The notes: generated by a model not told the origin, from the sequence alone. A stretch of DNA of 64,000 bases from Kofleriaceae bacterium (GCA_020633495.1 JACKDR010000013.1:1-64000); one strand, 5' to 3'; counted from the first letter of the stretch, positions 49,028-61,060 are shown. Numbers and translations: made by a program.

Positions 49028-49857
49028 GTCGTGGTGTGGATGCCGTCCTGCTCCAGCCCGATCAGGCTGGGCTTGAACATCACCTCGGGGCAGCGGAAGC
49101 GCTCGTTGCCGATCGTGATGACCTGGCCGTCGGGCAGCTCGTAGTTCTTCTCGAGCTCGCTCGAGGAGCTCGCCTTCTGCATCTCGCCGTCGAAGTCCTC
49201 GGCGATGTAGCAGAGCTTCTCCTTGATGTCGCGGACGATCTCGCGCTCGGCGGTGGTCGTGAAGGAGTAGCCGCGCTCGGTGAGGATCTTCATCAGGTAG
49301 TCGGTGAGGTCCCGCCCGGCGAGATCGAGCCGCATGATCGCGTGGGGCAGCGCGTAGCCCTCGTAGATCGGCACGGTGTGGGTCACGCCGTCGCCGGAGT
49401 CGAGGACGATCCCGGTGGTCCGCCCGGAGGCGTACAGCGACAGCACCGCCTGGATCGCGACGTAGAACGCCGGCGTGTTGAACGTCTCGAAGACGACCTG
49501 CGTCATCTTCTCGCGGTTGGCCTTGGGATCGAGCGGCGCCTCGGTCATCAGGACCGGGTGCTCCTCGGGGGCCACGCGCAGCTCGTTGTAGAAGGCGTGG
49601 TGCCACACCTTCTCCATGTCGTCCCAGTTGGTGATGATGCCGTGCTCGATCGGGTACTTGAGGGTCAGGATGCCGCGCTTGGCCTGGGCCTCGTCGCCGA
49701 CGTAGGCGTCCTTCTGGCCCATGCCGACCATGACCCCCTGGTGACGGGGCCGGCCGACGATCGTCGGGAACACCGCGCGGGGCGCGTCGTCGCCGGAGAA
49801 GCCGGCCTTCATCATGCCCGAGCCGTTGTCGATGACGAGCGCTTGCTGATCGGACAT
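48733..49857 (-). CDS. actin (eukaryotic-type)
   Basis: 374 residues, the length of conventional actin (375). By hand alignment with recalled human beta-actin there are about 60 differences and a one-residue N-terminal gap, roughly 84 % identity, far closer than MreB, ParM or FtsA. All functional sites are seen: P-loops DNGSGMMKAGF and DSGDGVTHTVP, DNase-loop HQGVMVGMGQKD, His72 (equivalent of methylated His73) in KYPIEHG, YEGYALPHA, KCDVEIRKDLY and the C-terminal HRKCF that contacts profilin. No intron; start at ATG 49857 with GGGGAG 6 nt upstream; GC as in its surroundings. So it is a settled gene, probably an old transfer from a eukaryote. A bacterial actin-related gene (BARP) is known from Haliangium. 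Divergent from the FHA-sigma54 regulator. Confidence 0.98.
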   Translation of the reverse strand: MSDQQALVIDNGSGMMKAGFSGDDAPRAVFPTIVGRPRHQGVMVGMGQKDAYVGDEAQAKRGILTLKYPIEHGIITNWDDMEKVWHHAFYNELRVAPEEHPVLMTEAPLDPKANREKMTQVVFETFNTPAFYVAIQAVLSLYASGRTTGIVLDSGDGVTHTVPIYEGYALPHAIMRLDLAGRDLTDYLMKILTERGYSFTTTAEREIVRDIKEKLCYIAEDFDGEMQKASSSSELEKNYELPDGQVITIGNERFRCPEVMFKPSLIGLEQDGIHTTTYNTIMKCDVEIRKDLYSNVVLSGGSTMFHGIAERLTKELVALAPQSMKIKVVAPPERKYSVWIGGSILASLSTFQQMWITKAEYDEAGPGIVHRKCF

Positions 49858-49911
49858 GGATGCTCCCCGAAGATCCGCGCTCAGGGTACCACGCGCGTCT
49901 CGGGAGCGAGC

Positions 49912-50038
49912 ATCGAAGCGATCGCCCGCGCGGCCGGCGCGCACGACGCGGGCGCGGATCCGCCGGTGGCCTGGGCCGGCGGCCACCGGTGACGGCCGCG
50001 TCCACGAGCACGCCACCGCGCCACGCCGTCGCTTCGAT
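49912..50038. promoter_or_regulatory. inverted repeat pair between actin and its divergent regulator
   Basis: ATCGAAGCGA (49912-49921) and its exact reverse complement TCGCTTCGAT (50029-50038) lie 107 nt apart in the 192-nt divergent region. The second copy abuts the TATACT box of the regulator. A minus-strand TACCCT box lies upstream of actin near 49890. Symmetric placement suggests a shared control site; function is inferred. Confidence 0.4.
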
Positions 50039-50043
50039 ATACT
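50038..50043 (+). promoter_or_regulatory. -10-like box, leaderless start
   Basis: TATACT, 6 nt upstream of ATG 50050, with no Shine-Dalgarno; the closest match to TATAAT among the boxes seen. Confidence 0.55.
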
Positions 50044-50049
50044 GCGGCG

Positions 50050-51882
50050 ATGGCGCAGGACGAGCAGACGGAGGAGCTCGACGCCCGCACCAAGCGCGAC
50101 CTGGTGCTGGCGGTGTTCGGCGGCGGCCGCATGCAGGAGCTCCGGCTGCCCCGCACCGGCGAGATCACGATCGGCCGGTCGAGCCACAACCGCGTCCAGC
50201 TCGACGACGCCGCGGTGTCGTCACGCCACGCCGTGCTGCAGGTGTCGCCGCTGGCGATCAAGGACCTGGGCAGCCGCAACGGCCTGTGGATCCAGGGTCG
50301 GCGGATCGAGCCCGGCCGGTTCGTGCCGCTGACGCCGCGCGAGGTGGTCGAGATCGGCGTCGGCTTCCTGTCGGTGCGCCCGATGCGGGACGACGTCCGC
50401 CCGCGCCGGATCTGGTCGCACGACTACGTCGAGGGCCGCATCGAGGAGGAGTGCGCGCGGCGCGCCCGCACCGGCGGCTCGTTCGCGGTGATCCGCCTAC
50501 GCCTGCCCGAGGGTCGCAGCGAGGCGGCGTGCGACGAGGCCCTGGTGACGACCGTCCGCGGCGGCGACGTCATCGGCCGCTACGCGCCGCGCGAGTACTG
50601 GCTGCTGCTGGTCGACACCGATCCCGAGGACGTCGACGCCACCTGGGCGCGGCTGCGCGGCGTCGTCGCCGGGCGCCTCGACGTCGCCGACGACACGGTC
50701 GCCGTCGGCGTCGCGCTGTGGCCGCGCGACGGCACCAGCAGCGACGAGCTGATGTCCCACGCCGCCGCCGCGCTGGCCGGCACGGTCGTCACCGACGGCG
50801 GCGTCACGGTGGTCGCGGGCAGCCAGCTCGAGGCGGTGCTCCACGAACTGACCCGGGTCGCGGCCAGCGACCTGGCGGTGCTGATCCTCGGCGAGACCGG
50901 GGTCGGCAAGGAGGCCTGCGCGGAGGCCGTGCACCGGCGGTCGCGCCGCCACGCCGGGCCGCTGTTGCGGCTCAACTGCGCGGCGTTCCCGGCCGAGATG
51001 ATCGAGGGCGAGCTGTTCGGCTACGAGAAGGGTGCGTTCACCGGCGCCGCCCAGGCCAAGCCGGGGCTGTTCGCGTCGGCGTCGGGCGGCACCGTGTTCA
51101 TCGACGAGGTCGGCGACCTGCCGCCCGCGGTGCAGCTCAAGCTGCTGCGCGTGATCGACAGCCGCGAGGTCATGCGCCTGGGCGCGCTCGAACCCCAGCA
51201 GATCGACGTCCGGTTCGTGTCGGCGACCCACCGCGACCTCGAGACCGAGGTCGCGCACGGCCGGTTCCGCGAGGATCTCTACTACCGGCTCGCCGGCATC
51301 ACCGTCTTCGTGCCGCCGCTGCGCCAGCGTCGCGACGAGATCCCGACGCTGGTCGAGGCGTTCGTGGGCCGCGCCGCGGCCCGCCTCGGCGTGCCGCCAC
51401 CGACGGTGACCGCGGCCGCGATGGGCCAGCTCACCGACTACGCCTGGCCCGGCAACATCCGCGAGCTGCGCAACGTGGTCGAGCGCGCGGTGGTGCTGGC
51501 CGGCCGCGGCCCGATCGACCTGGCGCACCTGCCGGGCGAGAAGATCCGCGCCACCGTGCTGGGCGCGGCCGCCCCGGTCGTCGACGACGAGCGCGCGAGG
51601 TCGGGGCGATCGCGGCGCGCCCACCCGGTCACGCTGGAGCCGCCCACCGAGCGCACGCTCGAGCGCACCGCGCCGTTCGAGAGCGTCGAGCCCGAGGACC
51701 GACCGACGCTGCGCGCCGAGGCGCTGCGGGCCGAGTTCCGCGACCGCGAGAAGGCCGCGATCCTCGAGGCCATGCAGCAGTGCGCCGGCAACCAGAGCCG
51801 CGCGGCACGCCTGCTCGGCATGTCGCGCGGCACGCTGATCGCCAAGCTCGACGCCTACGGCTTCCCGCGGCCGCGCAAGTAG
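50050..51882 (+). CDS. FHA-domain sigma54-dependent activator
   Basis: 610 residues. FHA domain at about 20-100 (ITIGRSSHNRVQLDD, SSRHAVL, GSRNGLWI) that should read phospho-Thr from Ser/Thr kinases. A middle domain (about 115-235) looks like a degenerate GGDEF/cyclase-type fold (GGSFAVIRLRL, GDVIGRYAPREYWLLL). The AAA+ domain has Walker A GETGVGKE at about 281 and the sigma54-contact loop GAFTGA at about 328. The C-terminal Fis-type HTH (about 570-605, NQSRAARLLGMSRGTL) binds enhancers. Such regulators are common in myxobacteria. Its divergent position makes actin a candidate target, but I see no GG-N10-GC -24/-12 promoter for actin. Confidence 0.92.
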   Translation: MAQDEQTEELDARTKRDLVLAVFGGGRMQELRLPRTGEITIGRSSHNRVQLDDAAVSSRHAVLQVSPLAIKDLGSRNGLWIQGRRIEPGRFVPLTPREVVEIGVGFLSVRPMRDDVRPRRIWSHDYVEGRIEEECARRARTGGSFAVIRLRLPEGRSEAACDEALVTTVRGGDVIGRYAPREYWLLLVDTDPEDVDATWARLRGVVAGRLDVADDTVAVGVALWPRDGTSSDELMSHAAAALAGTVVTDGGVTVVAGSQLEAVLHELTRVAASDLAVLILGETGVGKEACAEAVHRRSRRHAGPLLRLNCAAFPAEMIEGELFGYEKGAFTGAAQAKPGLFASASGGTVFIDEVGDLPPAVQLKLLRVIDSREVMRLGALEPQQIDVRFVSATHRDLETEVAHGRFREDLYYRLAGITVFVPPLRQRRDEIPTLVEAFVGRAAARLGVPPPTVTAAAMGQLTDYAWPGNIRELRNVVERAVVLAGRGPIDLAHLPGEKIRATVLGAAAPVVDDERARSGRSRRAHPVTLEPPTERTLERTAPFESVEPEDRPTLRAEALRAEFRDREKAAILEAMQQCAGNQSRAARLLGMSRGTLIAKLDAYGFPRPRK

Positions 51883-51905
51883 CGACCGTGGCGCGGCCGC
51901 CCCGC

Positions 51906-52727
51906 TCAGCTCCGGCAGCGGGTCCAGAACGCGGCGTAGTCGTCGGCGGCCTCCAGGTACTCGTCGCCGCAGTTGTGATCGGCGGCGCCGCTCGACGAGT
52001 AGTAGCGACGCGAGCAGGCGTCGTGCTCGAGGCAGTCGAGCGTCCAGTCGTAGCTGCCGCAGCCGACGCCGCAGCGGCCCATGCAGTCGAAGTTGCCGTT
52101 CCACTGCTGGCCGCCGCTCGAGCCGACGTTCCAGGTCTCGGACGTGGTGCCGGCGTCGCCGTCGTAGGTCGCGGTCACCCACTGGCCGGTCTTGATGCAG
52201 GTCTTGCCGTTGTTGCCGGTGCTGCCGAGGACGTCGCCCTTGACCGTGGCGACGTGACGGACCACCGACGTCAGCGCCGCGTCCACCGGCGCCTCGGCGA
52301 AGTAGCGGGCCGCGACGACCAGGACGCTGTCGTGCATGACCGCCAGGTCGTCGACCTCGCCGAGATAGCCGTCGAGCTCGCGCGAGAACGCGGCCAGGGC
52401 GGCGTGCTCGGCGTCGTCGAGCACCGACAGGTTGCCGTCGAACGCGATCTCGCCGCGGCCGGCGTCGGCCGACAGCGACAGCGTGGCGTCGCCGACCATC
52501 ACCCAGACCACGCCGACCAGCGGCGCCGGGCTCTCGGCCTGGAACGTGACCGTCAGGTCGCCAGCGTCGAAGGTGCCGGCCAGCTGCTGGTCGTCGTGCG
52601 CCGCGATGCGCAGCGGCGACGCCTCCGGGGTCGGTTCGGGCTGGCCGTCGACGGCGCAGGCGGCGAGGCCGGCGACGAGGCCGGTCGAGAAGACGATCGA
52701 GAACGTGCGGTGAGACGAGTGCGGCAT
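51906..52727 (-). CDS. lipoprotein with phospholipase A2-like C-domain
   Basis: 273 residues. Lipobox AGLAACAVD; GGAGGG site before ATG 52727. The N-terminal half is beta-rich. The C-terminal 70 residues are Cys-rich, with CMGRCGVGCGSYDWTLDCLEH followed by DAC, like the CGxGC...DCxxHDxC signature of phospholipase A2 folds including the catalytic His-Asp pair, and a later DEYLEAADDY helix. Phospholipase activity on extracellular membranes is plausible. Confidence 0.72.
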   Translation of the reverse strand: MPHSSHRTFSIVFSTGLVAGLAACAVDGQPEPTPEASPLRIAAHDDQQLAGTFDAGDLTVTFQAESPAPLVGVVWVMVGDATLSLSADAGRGEIAFDGNLSVLDDAEHAALAAFSRELDGYLGEVDDLAVMHDSVLVVAARYFAEAPVDAALTSVVRHVATVKGDVLGSTGNNGKTCIKTGQWVTATYDGDAGTTSETWNVGSSGGQQWNGNFDCMGRCGVGCGSYDWTLDCLEHDACSRRYYSSSGAADHNCGDEYLEAADDYAAFWTRCRS

Positions 52728-52839
52728 GGGACCCTCCTGCCCTGCCTCAGTGCAGTCGACGTACCAGCGGTCAGCTAGCCCACGTTTCTTTCCGATCTCA
52801 GTCGCTTGGACGGTCAGCGCCCCCGCGCCCGCCGATCAC

Positions 52840-52880
52840 GTTGATCGCTCGCTGAACAACTTGTTCAGCCAGCGATCAAC
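52840..52880. promoter_or_regulatory. 41-bp near-perfect palindrome
   Basis: GTTGATCGCT-C-GCTGAACAA-C-TTGTTCAGC-C-AGCGATCAAC: both arms match except one mismatched pair. It lies between the end of the hybrid kinase gene and the start of the PLA2-like lipoprotein, about 110 nt upstream of the latter. It could be a repressor site or a strong hairpin (no T-tract). Confidence 0.55.
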
Positions 52881-52948
52881 CTGCAGGCGCCGCTGCCGCA
52901 GCGCGTCGTCCCGGACGCGCACGACCCGGGGATGGGGCATGCGCCGGA

Positions 52949-54778
<1,830 letters not shown>

Positions 54779-54917
54779 GCGCGCACCGCTCCCGCGACGT
54801 GGCCCACGCGGCGAGTGTGGCAGCAAGCGCGGTCGCCATCCAGCGCGCCGGGCACGCGTGATCGCGCGTGCCGACGACCGCGCCGCGACCGCCGGCGGTC
54901 GGCACGCCCGCCCCGGC

Positions 54918-55352
54918 TCAGCCGACGACGAGGCGCTCGAGCGCGGCGCGGATCGGCGCCGGGATGGGCACCGCGGTGCGGGTGGGGCGGTCGACGAAGA
55001 CGTGGACGAAGTGGCCGTGGGCGACCGCGGCGGGGTCGCCGTCGACGAAGATCGCGATGCCGTAGGTGACGGCGCGCTGGCCCAGGCGATCGACGCGCAG
55101 GCCGGCGCGCAGCGTCGCGGGGTACGCGACCGGCGCGTGGTACTGGCACGCCGACTCGACGACCAGGCCGATCACCGGCGCGGCGTGGATGTCGAGGCCG
55201 CCGTGCTCGATCAGGTAGCGGTTGGCGGCGGTGTCGAAGTAGCTGTAGTAGGTGACGTTGTTGACGTGGCCGTAGACGTCGTTGTCCATCCACCGGGTGG
55301 TGATGGCGTCGAAGTGGCGGTAGGCGGCGGCGGTGGGGCGCTCGGCGGGCAT
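54918..55352 (-). CDS. acyl-CoA thioesterase (4HBT hotdog fold)
   Basis: 144 residues. Hotdog-fold thioesterase of the YbgC/4HBT type: TRWMDNDVYGHVNNVTYYSY holds the catalytic Asp and the HVNN turn. It hydrolyses short or medium acyl-CoA. The stop of the upstream transhydrogenase gene is 3 nt from its ATG, so it is co-expressed with that enzyme, which links it to carboxylic-acid metabolism. Confidence 0.9.
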   Translation of the reverse strand: MPAERPTAAAYRHFDAITTRWMDNDVYGHVNNVTYYSYFDTAANRYLIEHGGLDIHAAPVIGLVVESACQYHAPVAYPATLRAGLRVDRLGQRAVTYGIAIFVDGDPAAVAHGHFVHVFVDRPTRTAVPIPAPIRAALERLVVG

Positions 55353-55355
55353 CGT

Positions 55356-56663
55356 TCACCAGCAGGTCAGGGCGGCGTGGAACAGGGCGTCGAGGATGGG
55401 CGCGGTGACCTCGACCGGGGCGTTGTCGAGCAGGCGCCGCTGCGGCGCGGCGCCGGCGACCAGCGCCGGGATGTCGGCGGTGCCGTAGCCGACGCCGCCC
55501 AGGCCGTTGGGCGCGGCCACCGCGGCCATCAGATCGGCGACCGCGGCGGCGACCCGCGGACCGGCGTCGTCGGGACCGGCGCCGGCGATGTCGGCGCCGA
55601 GCAGCGCGGCTGCCTCGAGATGCCGCCCCGGCGACGTCGACGCGAAGCGGCCGAACACGGCGGGCGCGTTGACCGCGACCGCGAAGCCGTGCGGCACCAG
55701 CGGCGCGTCGTCGGGGTAGCCCGCGGCGCGGTAGTCGCGGACCCGGCCGGCGACGGCGTAGGCCATGGCGTGCGGGGCGTGGACGCCGGCGTTGCCGAAG
55801 GCGATGCCGGCGAGGGTCGCCGCCCACATGACCTGCTCGCGGGCCTCGTCGTCGGCGGCGTCGCGGACGGCGCGCACCAGGTAGGCGCCGAGCAGGCGCA
55901 GCGCCTCGCGGCAGCCGAGGTCGCTCCACGGGTTGGCGCCCTGGCTCATCGGCCGCGCCGTCGGCGCGACCGGCGGCGGGCGGCGCGTGAACGGCCGCGC
56001 GGTGTAGCTCTCGAGCGCGTGGCAGAGGACGTCGAGGCCGCTGGCCGCGACGACGCCGGCCGGCAGGGTCGCGGTGACCCGCGGATCGACGACGGCCTCG
56101 TGCGGGCGCAGCCGCGGCGACGCGACGCCGGTCTTGGCGTGCATCGCCAGCAGATCGAAGATCGCGATGCCGGTGACCTCGCTGCCGGTGCCCGACGTCG
56201 TCGGGCACGCGACGTGGGGCGCCAGCGGGCCGGGCACGGCGCGGCCGCCGCCGATCGGGGCGTTGACGTAGTCGAGCAGCGGCGCCGGGTGCGAGGCCAG
56301 CAGGTTGGCGATCTTGGCGGTGTCGATCACGGAGCCGCCGCCCAGCGACACGTAGCCGTCGGGGCGGGCATCGCGGGCGAACCGCACCGCCCGCTCGAGC
56401 GACGCGTCGGTGGGCTCGATCGCGACGTCGTCGAAGACCGCGACGTCGACGCCGGCGGCGCGCAGCGCCGCGTCGACCTCGGCGAACCAGGGCAGCGCGC
56501 GCAGGCGGCGATCGGTGATCAGCGCGACCCGGCGCGCGCCCAGCGCCCGGACGCGGTCGCCGACCTCGGCGAGCGCGCCGCGGCCGAACGTGACCCGCGA
56601 GGCGTCGACGGTGAACGCGGCCTCGAGGCCGGCCTCGAGCGCGTAGAGATGCGAGCAGGTCAC
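55356..56663 (-). CDS. iron-containing ADH, hydroxyacid-oxoacid transhydrogenase type (ADHFE1-like)
   Basis: 435 residues from GTG 56663, 6 nt from TATCCT (56670-56675). Group III iron alcohol dehydrogenase fold with the nucleotide site LGGGSVIDTAK and metal-binding His residues in LCHALESYTARPF and VPHGFAVAV. The QGANPWSD and AGIAFGNAGVHAPHAMAY blocks match mitochondrial ADHFE1. That enzyme oxidises 4-hydroxybutyrate while reducing 2-oxoglutarate to 2-hydroxyglutarate. Coupled to a thioesterase. Confidence 0.88.
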   Translation of the reverse strand: MTCSHLYALEAGLEAAFTVDASRVTFGRGALAEVGDRVRALGARRVALITDRRLRALPWFAEVDAALRAAGVDVAVFDDVAIEPTDASLERAVRFARDARPDGYVSLGGGSVIDTAKIANLLASHPAPLLDYVNAPIGGGRAVPGPLAPHVACPTTSGTGSEVTGIAIFDLLAMHAKTGVASPRLRPHEAVVDPRVTATLPAGVVAASGLDVLCHALESYTARPFTRRPPPVAPTARPMSQGANPWSDLGCREALRLLGAYLVRAVRDAADDEAREQVMWAATLAGIAFGNAGVHAPHAMAYAVAGRVRDYRAAGYPDDAPLVPHGFAVAVNAPAVFGRFASTSPGRHLEAAALLGADIAGAGPDDAGPRVAAAVADLMAAVAAPNGLGGVGYGTADIPALVAGAAPQRRLLDNAPVEVTAPILDALFHAALTCW

Positions 56664-56669
56664 GCGCGC

Positions 56670-56675
56670 AGGATA
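56670..56675 (-). promoter_or_regulatory. -10-like box, leaderless start
   Basis: TATCCT on the minus strand, 6 nt before GTG 56663; it decides the start in favour of this GTG over upstream codons. Confidence 0.5.
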
Positions 56676-56707
56676 CTGCGCCCGGGCCGCGCGTGGCACC
56701 GCCGAGG

Positions 56708-57919
56708 TCAGCGCAGCGCCGCCGCCAGCGCCTCGATCAGCCGCGCGACCTCGTCGTGGGTGTTGTAGTGGACCATCGACGCCCGGATCACGCCGCCGGC
56801 GTCGGCGAGGCCGAGGTCCTCGACCAGCCGCCGGGCGTAGAAGTCGCCGTGGCGGATGCCGACCCGGTGACCGTCGACGACGCGGACCACGTCCTCGGGG
56901 CGCCGCCCGGCGACGGTGAAGCTGATCGTCGGCACCCGCCGGGCCCGGTCGGCGGTGGCCTCACCCAGGACGCGGACCCCGGGGGCGTCGCGCAGCCACG
57001 CCAGCAGCGGCGCCGCCAGCGCCTCCTCGTGCGCGGCGATGCGCGCGAACGCCGCCGCCGGCCCGCCGAGATCGTCGACGTACGCGAAGACGCCGCCGAG
57101 GCCGTGCGCGAGCTCGAAGTTGAGGTTGCCGGGCTGCAGCTTGTACGCGAGCTGGTCGCGGCCGATGAAGTCGTGGTTGATGCCGGGCAGCGGCGCCAGC
57201 AGGTCCCGCTTGCCGTACAGCACCGCCAGGTGCGGGCCGTAGACCTTGTACGCGCTGAACACGTAGGCGTCGACGTCCCAGGCCCGGACGTCGATCGCGC
57301 GGTGCGGCGCGTAGGCGACGCCGTCGACGACGACCCGGGCGCCGGCCCCGTGGGCCAGCGCGGTGAGCCCGGCGACGTCGTGGATCGTGCCGAGCAGGTT
57401 CGAGGCGTGGGTGAACGCGACCAGGCGGGTCCGCGGCCCCAGCAGCGGCGCCAGCCCGTGCGGCTCGAGCCGCAGCGTCACCGGGTCGAGCGGCCACCAC
57501 CGCACGACCGCGCCGGTGGCGGCGGCCAGCCGGCACCACGGCCCGGCGTTGGCCTCGTGCTCGGCGCGCGACACGACGACCTCGTCGCCGGGCCGCAGCC
57601 AGGTCCGCATCGCCAGCGCCAGGTTGGCCAGCAGCTGGGTGGTCGACGGCCCGAGCACGATCTCGTCCGGCGACGCCGCGTGGACGTAGGCCGCCGCGCC
57701 GGCGACCGCGGCGGCGACCCGCGCGCCCGCCGCCCGTGACACCTCGTAGCTGGCGCCGAGCTGGACGTTGCTGGTCAGCAGGTAGTCGCGGACCCGGTCG
57801 GCGACGCCGCGCAGGGTCTGCGACCCGCCGGCGTTGTCGAAGAACGCGAAGTCCGAGCCCAGCGCGGGAAACTCGGCGCGGACCCGCGCGAGGTCGAGGG
57901 CGAGATCGAGATCGGCCAC
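56708..57919 (-). CDS. cysteine desulfurase-like class V aminotransferase
   Basis: 403 residues from GTG 57919 (6 nt from TAGGCT). PLP fold type I: FFDNAGGSQT near the N-terminus, substrate/PLP segments EIVLGPSTTQLL, VVSRAEHEAN, VDGVAYAPHRAIDV and the Schiff-base Lys in FSAYKVYGPH at about 225. It matches 'cysteine desulfurase-like' proteins that lack the mobile Cys loop of IscS/SufS, so the true substrate is unclear. Confidence 0.88.
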   Translation of the reverse strand: MADLDLALDLARVRAEFPALGSDFAFFDNAGGSQTLRGVADRVRDYLLTSNVQLGASYEVSRAAGARVAAAVAGAAAYVHAASPDEIVLGPSTTQLLANLALAMRTWLRPGDEVVVSRAEHEANAGPWCRLAAATGAVVRWWPLDPVTLRLEPHGLAPLLGPRTRLVAFTHASNLLGTIHDVAGLTALAHGAGARVVVDGVAYAPHRAIDVRAWDVDAYVFSAYKVYGPHLAVLYGKRDLLAPLPGINHDFIGRDQLAYKLQPGNLNFELAHGLGGVFAYVDDLGGPAAAFARIAAHEEALAAPLLAWLRDAPGVRVLGEATADRARRVPTISFTVAGRRPEDVVRVVDGHRVGIRHGDFYARRLVEDLGLADAGGVIRASMVHYNTHDEVARLIEALAAALR

Positions 57920-58163
57920 GCGGCCAGCCTAGCCGTCGCGACCCGCGGCGGGAATGCCGCCGCGCAACCGGTCGTCGATGCGCGACTCCCCACCGGTCGC
58001 CGGCGGGTGCAGGAGCTCGCCGGCGGCGCTCTGCGGGGTCGGCGTGCCGAGGTGGCGCCCCAGCAGCCAGTCCACGCGCCACGCGGCGGGGCCGTCGACG
58101 GCCGCGGCCGGCGGCATCGATGGGGTCACCATGGGCGCCATCGTGACGCCGGGTCGCCCGGGG
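57920..58163. other. gene gap with a weak small reading frame
   Basis: Contains TAGGCT (57926-57931), the promoter of the aminotransferase gene. A minus frame from about 58138 to 57929 reads about 70 residues (VDGPAAWRVDWLLGRHL, LLHPPATGGESRIDDRL) without a convincing ribosome-binding site. It could be a small protein or a decayed end; not called as a gene. Confidence 0.35.
57926..57931 (-). promoter_or_regulatory. -10-like box, leaderless start
   Basis: TAGGCT on the minus strand, 6 nt before GTG 57919. Confidence 0.5.
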
Positions 58164-59497
58164 CTACACCGCGTCCGACACGCTCGACAGCTCGAAGGCG
58201 CTGACCTGCAGCGCCGGCACCGCCATGTCGCTGGCACCCAGGTCACGGGACAGGGTGTGCACCGGCGCCGACATCGCGGTCACGTTCTTGAGCACGGCGA
58301 TCGGGCTGTCGTTCCAGCGGAAGTTGTTGACCGCGTGCGTGACCTTGCCGTCCTCGATCCAGAACACGCCGTCGCGGGTCAGGCCGGTGTACAGCAGGGT
58401 CTGGGGATCGAGGGGGCGGATGTACCAGACGCTGGTGATGAGGACGCCCCGCTCGGTGCGCGCGATCAGGTCGGCGGTGGTCCCCTGCCCTCCGGCCATC
58501 AGGAGGTTCGAGGGCCGCGGCACCGGCGGGACGCCTTGCTTGGCCGCCCAGTAGCGCCCGTACCGCAGGTTGGTCAGCTTGCCGTCGCGAACCCAGTCGA
58601 TCGCGGTCTGCGGCAGACCTTCGCTTCCCCACGGCGCGCCGGGCACGATCGGATCATGCGGATCCGAGCGCAGCGTGATGTCGGCGCCGAACAGGGCCTC
58701 GCCGATCCGCGTGCCCCCGCCCGGCCGCGCGAAGTAGCTCCGCCCCTCGTCGGCGGCGCGACCGTCGAGGCGCCGGGTGAACAGGCCGACCAGATCGGCG
58801 ACCACCGCGGGCTCGAGGATCGCGACGTACGAGCCCGGGGCCAGCGGGCGGGTCTGCTGCGACGCCGCGGCCTTGCGCGACGCCGCGGCCGCGACGCCGA
58901 CGAAGTCCAGGTCGGCGATCCGCACCGCCGCCGACGATCCCCAGCCCGAGCCGGCGCCGTCGGGGGTCCGGAAGGTCTCGGTGAGGGTCGAGCCGGTCGA
59001 CCGGTGGTAGCCGAACAGCCCGGCCGAGTTAGCGAGCGAGACCGCGCTCTCGAAGACCTCGACGTAGCCGGCCGCGATCAGCCCCGCGGCTCGAGCCGTG
59101 TCGAGGGCCACGGCCACGCCGTCGGCGAGGGCCTCGGCGCCGCCCTCGGCGGTCGCCGCGTCGAACGCGCCGGGTACGGCGACGTACGCCTGCGCCGACA
59201 GCATCGGCATCACCTCGGGGTTCTCCGGCGCGCGACGCGCGACCTCCTCGGCGGCGCGCACCGCCAGCTCGAGGGACGCGGCGTCGCGCTGGTTGGTCGT
59301 CGCGTCGCCGACCCGCTGGCCGAACCTGCTGGTGACGGTGATCGAGACCCGGTCGGTCTCGCCGCTCGTGGTCGGCGCGTTGCGCGCGAAGCGCAGGTTG
59401 GTGGTCCGCGCCGAGCCGACGCTGACCTCGACCTCGTCCGCCTTCGACAGCTTGATGATCTGCGCGGTCAGGCGCCGCGCCTCGTCCTCGGACAGCA

Positions 59498-59498
<1 letters not shown>
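58164..59498 (-). CDS. tldE: TldE/PmbA-like metallopeptidase subunit
   Basis: 444 residues. TldD/PmbA family member lacking the HExxxH motif, as TldE subunits do; the C-terminal blocks (GVLITSVWYIRPLDPQTLLY, DGVFWIEDGKVTHAVNNFRW) are typical. In Escherichia coli TldD/TldE form a heterodimer that threads and cuts unfolded peptides (microcin maturation, CcdA decay). The start overlaps the TldD stop (TGATG), so the subunits are made together. No signal peptide is visible, unlike its partner. Confidence 0.9.

Positions 59499-61060
<1,562 letters not shown>

Noticed and set aside
48733..49857. Possibility that the actin gene is MreB, ParM, FtsA or another bacterial actin-fold protein
   Set aside because: Whole motifs such as HQGVMVGMGQKD, YPIEHG and the C-terminal HRKCF are those of conventional actin and are absent from bacterial actin-fold families.
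48484..49992. Plus-strand open frame of about 500 codons opposite the actin gene
   Set aside because: Its composition (Asp/Val/His/Arg-rich) is that of an antisense shadow of the actin coding sequence, with no ribosome-binding site or recognisable motif.
57929..58138. About 70-codon minus-strand frame
   Set aside because: No ribosome-binding site or -10 box, no family likeness; described only as a gap feature.
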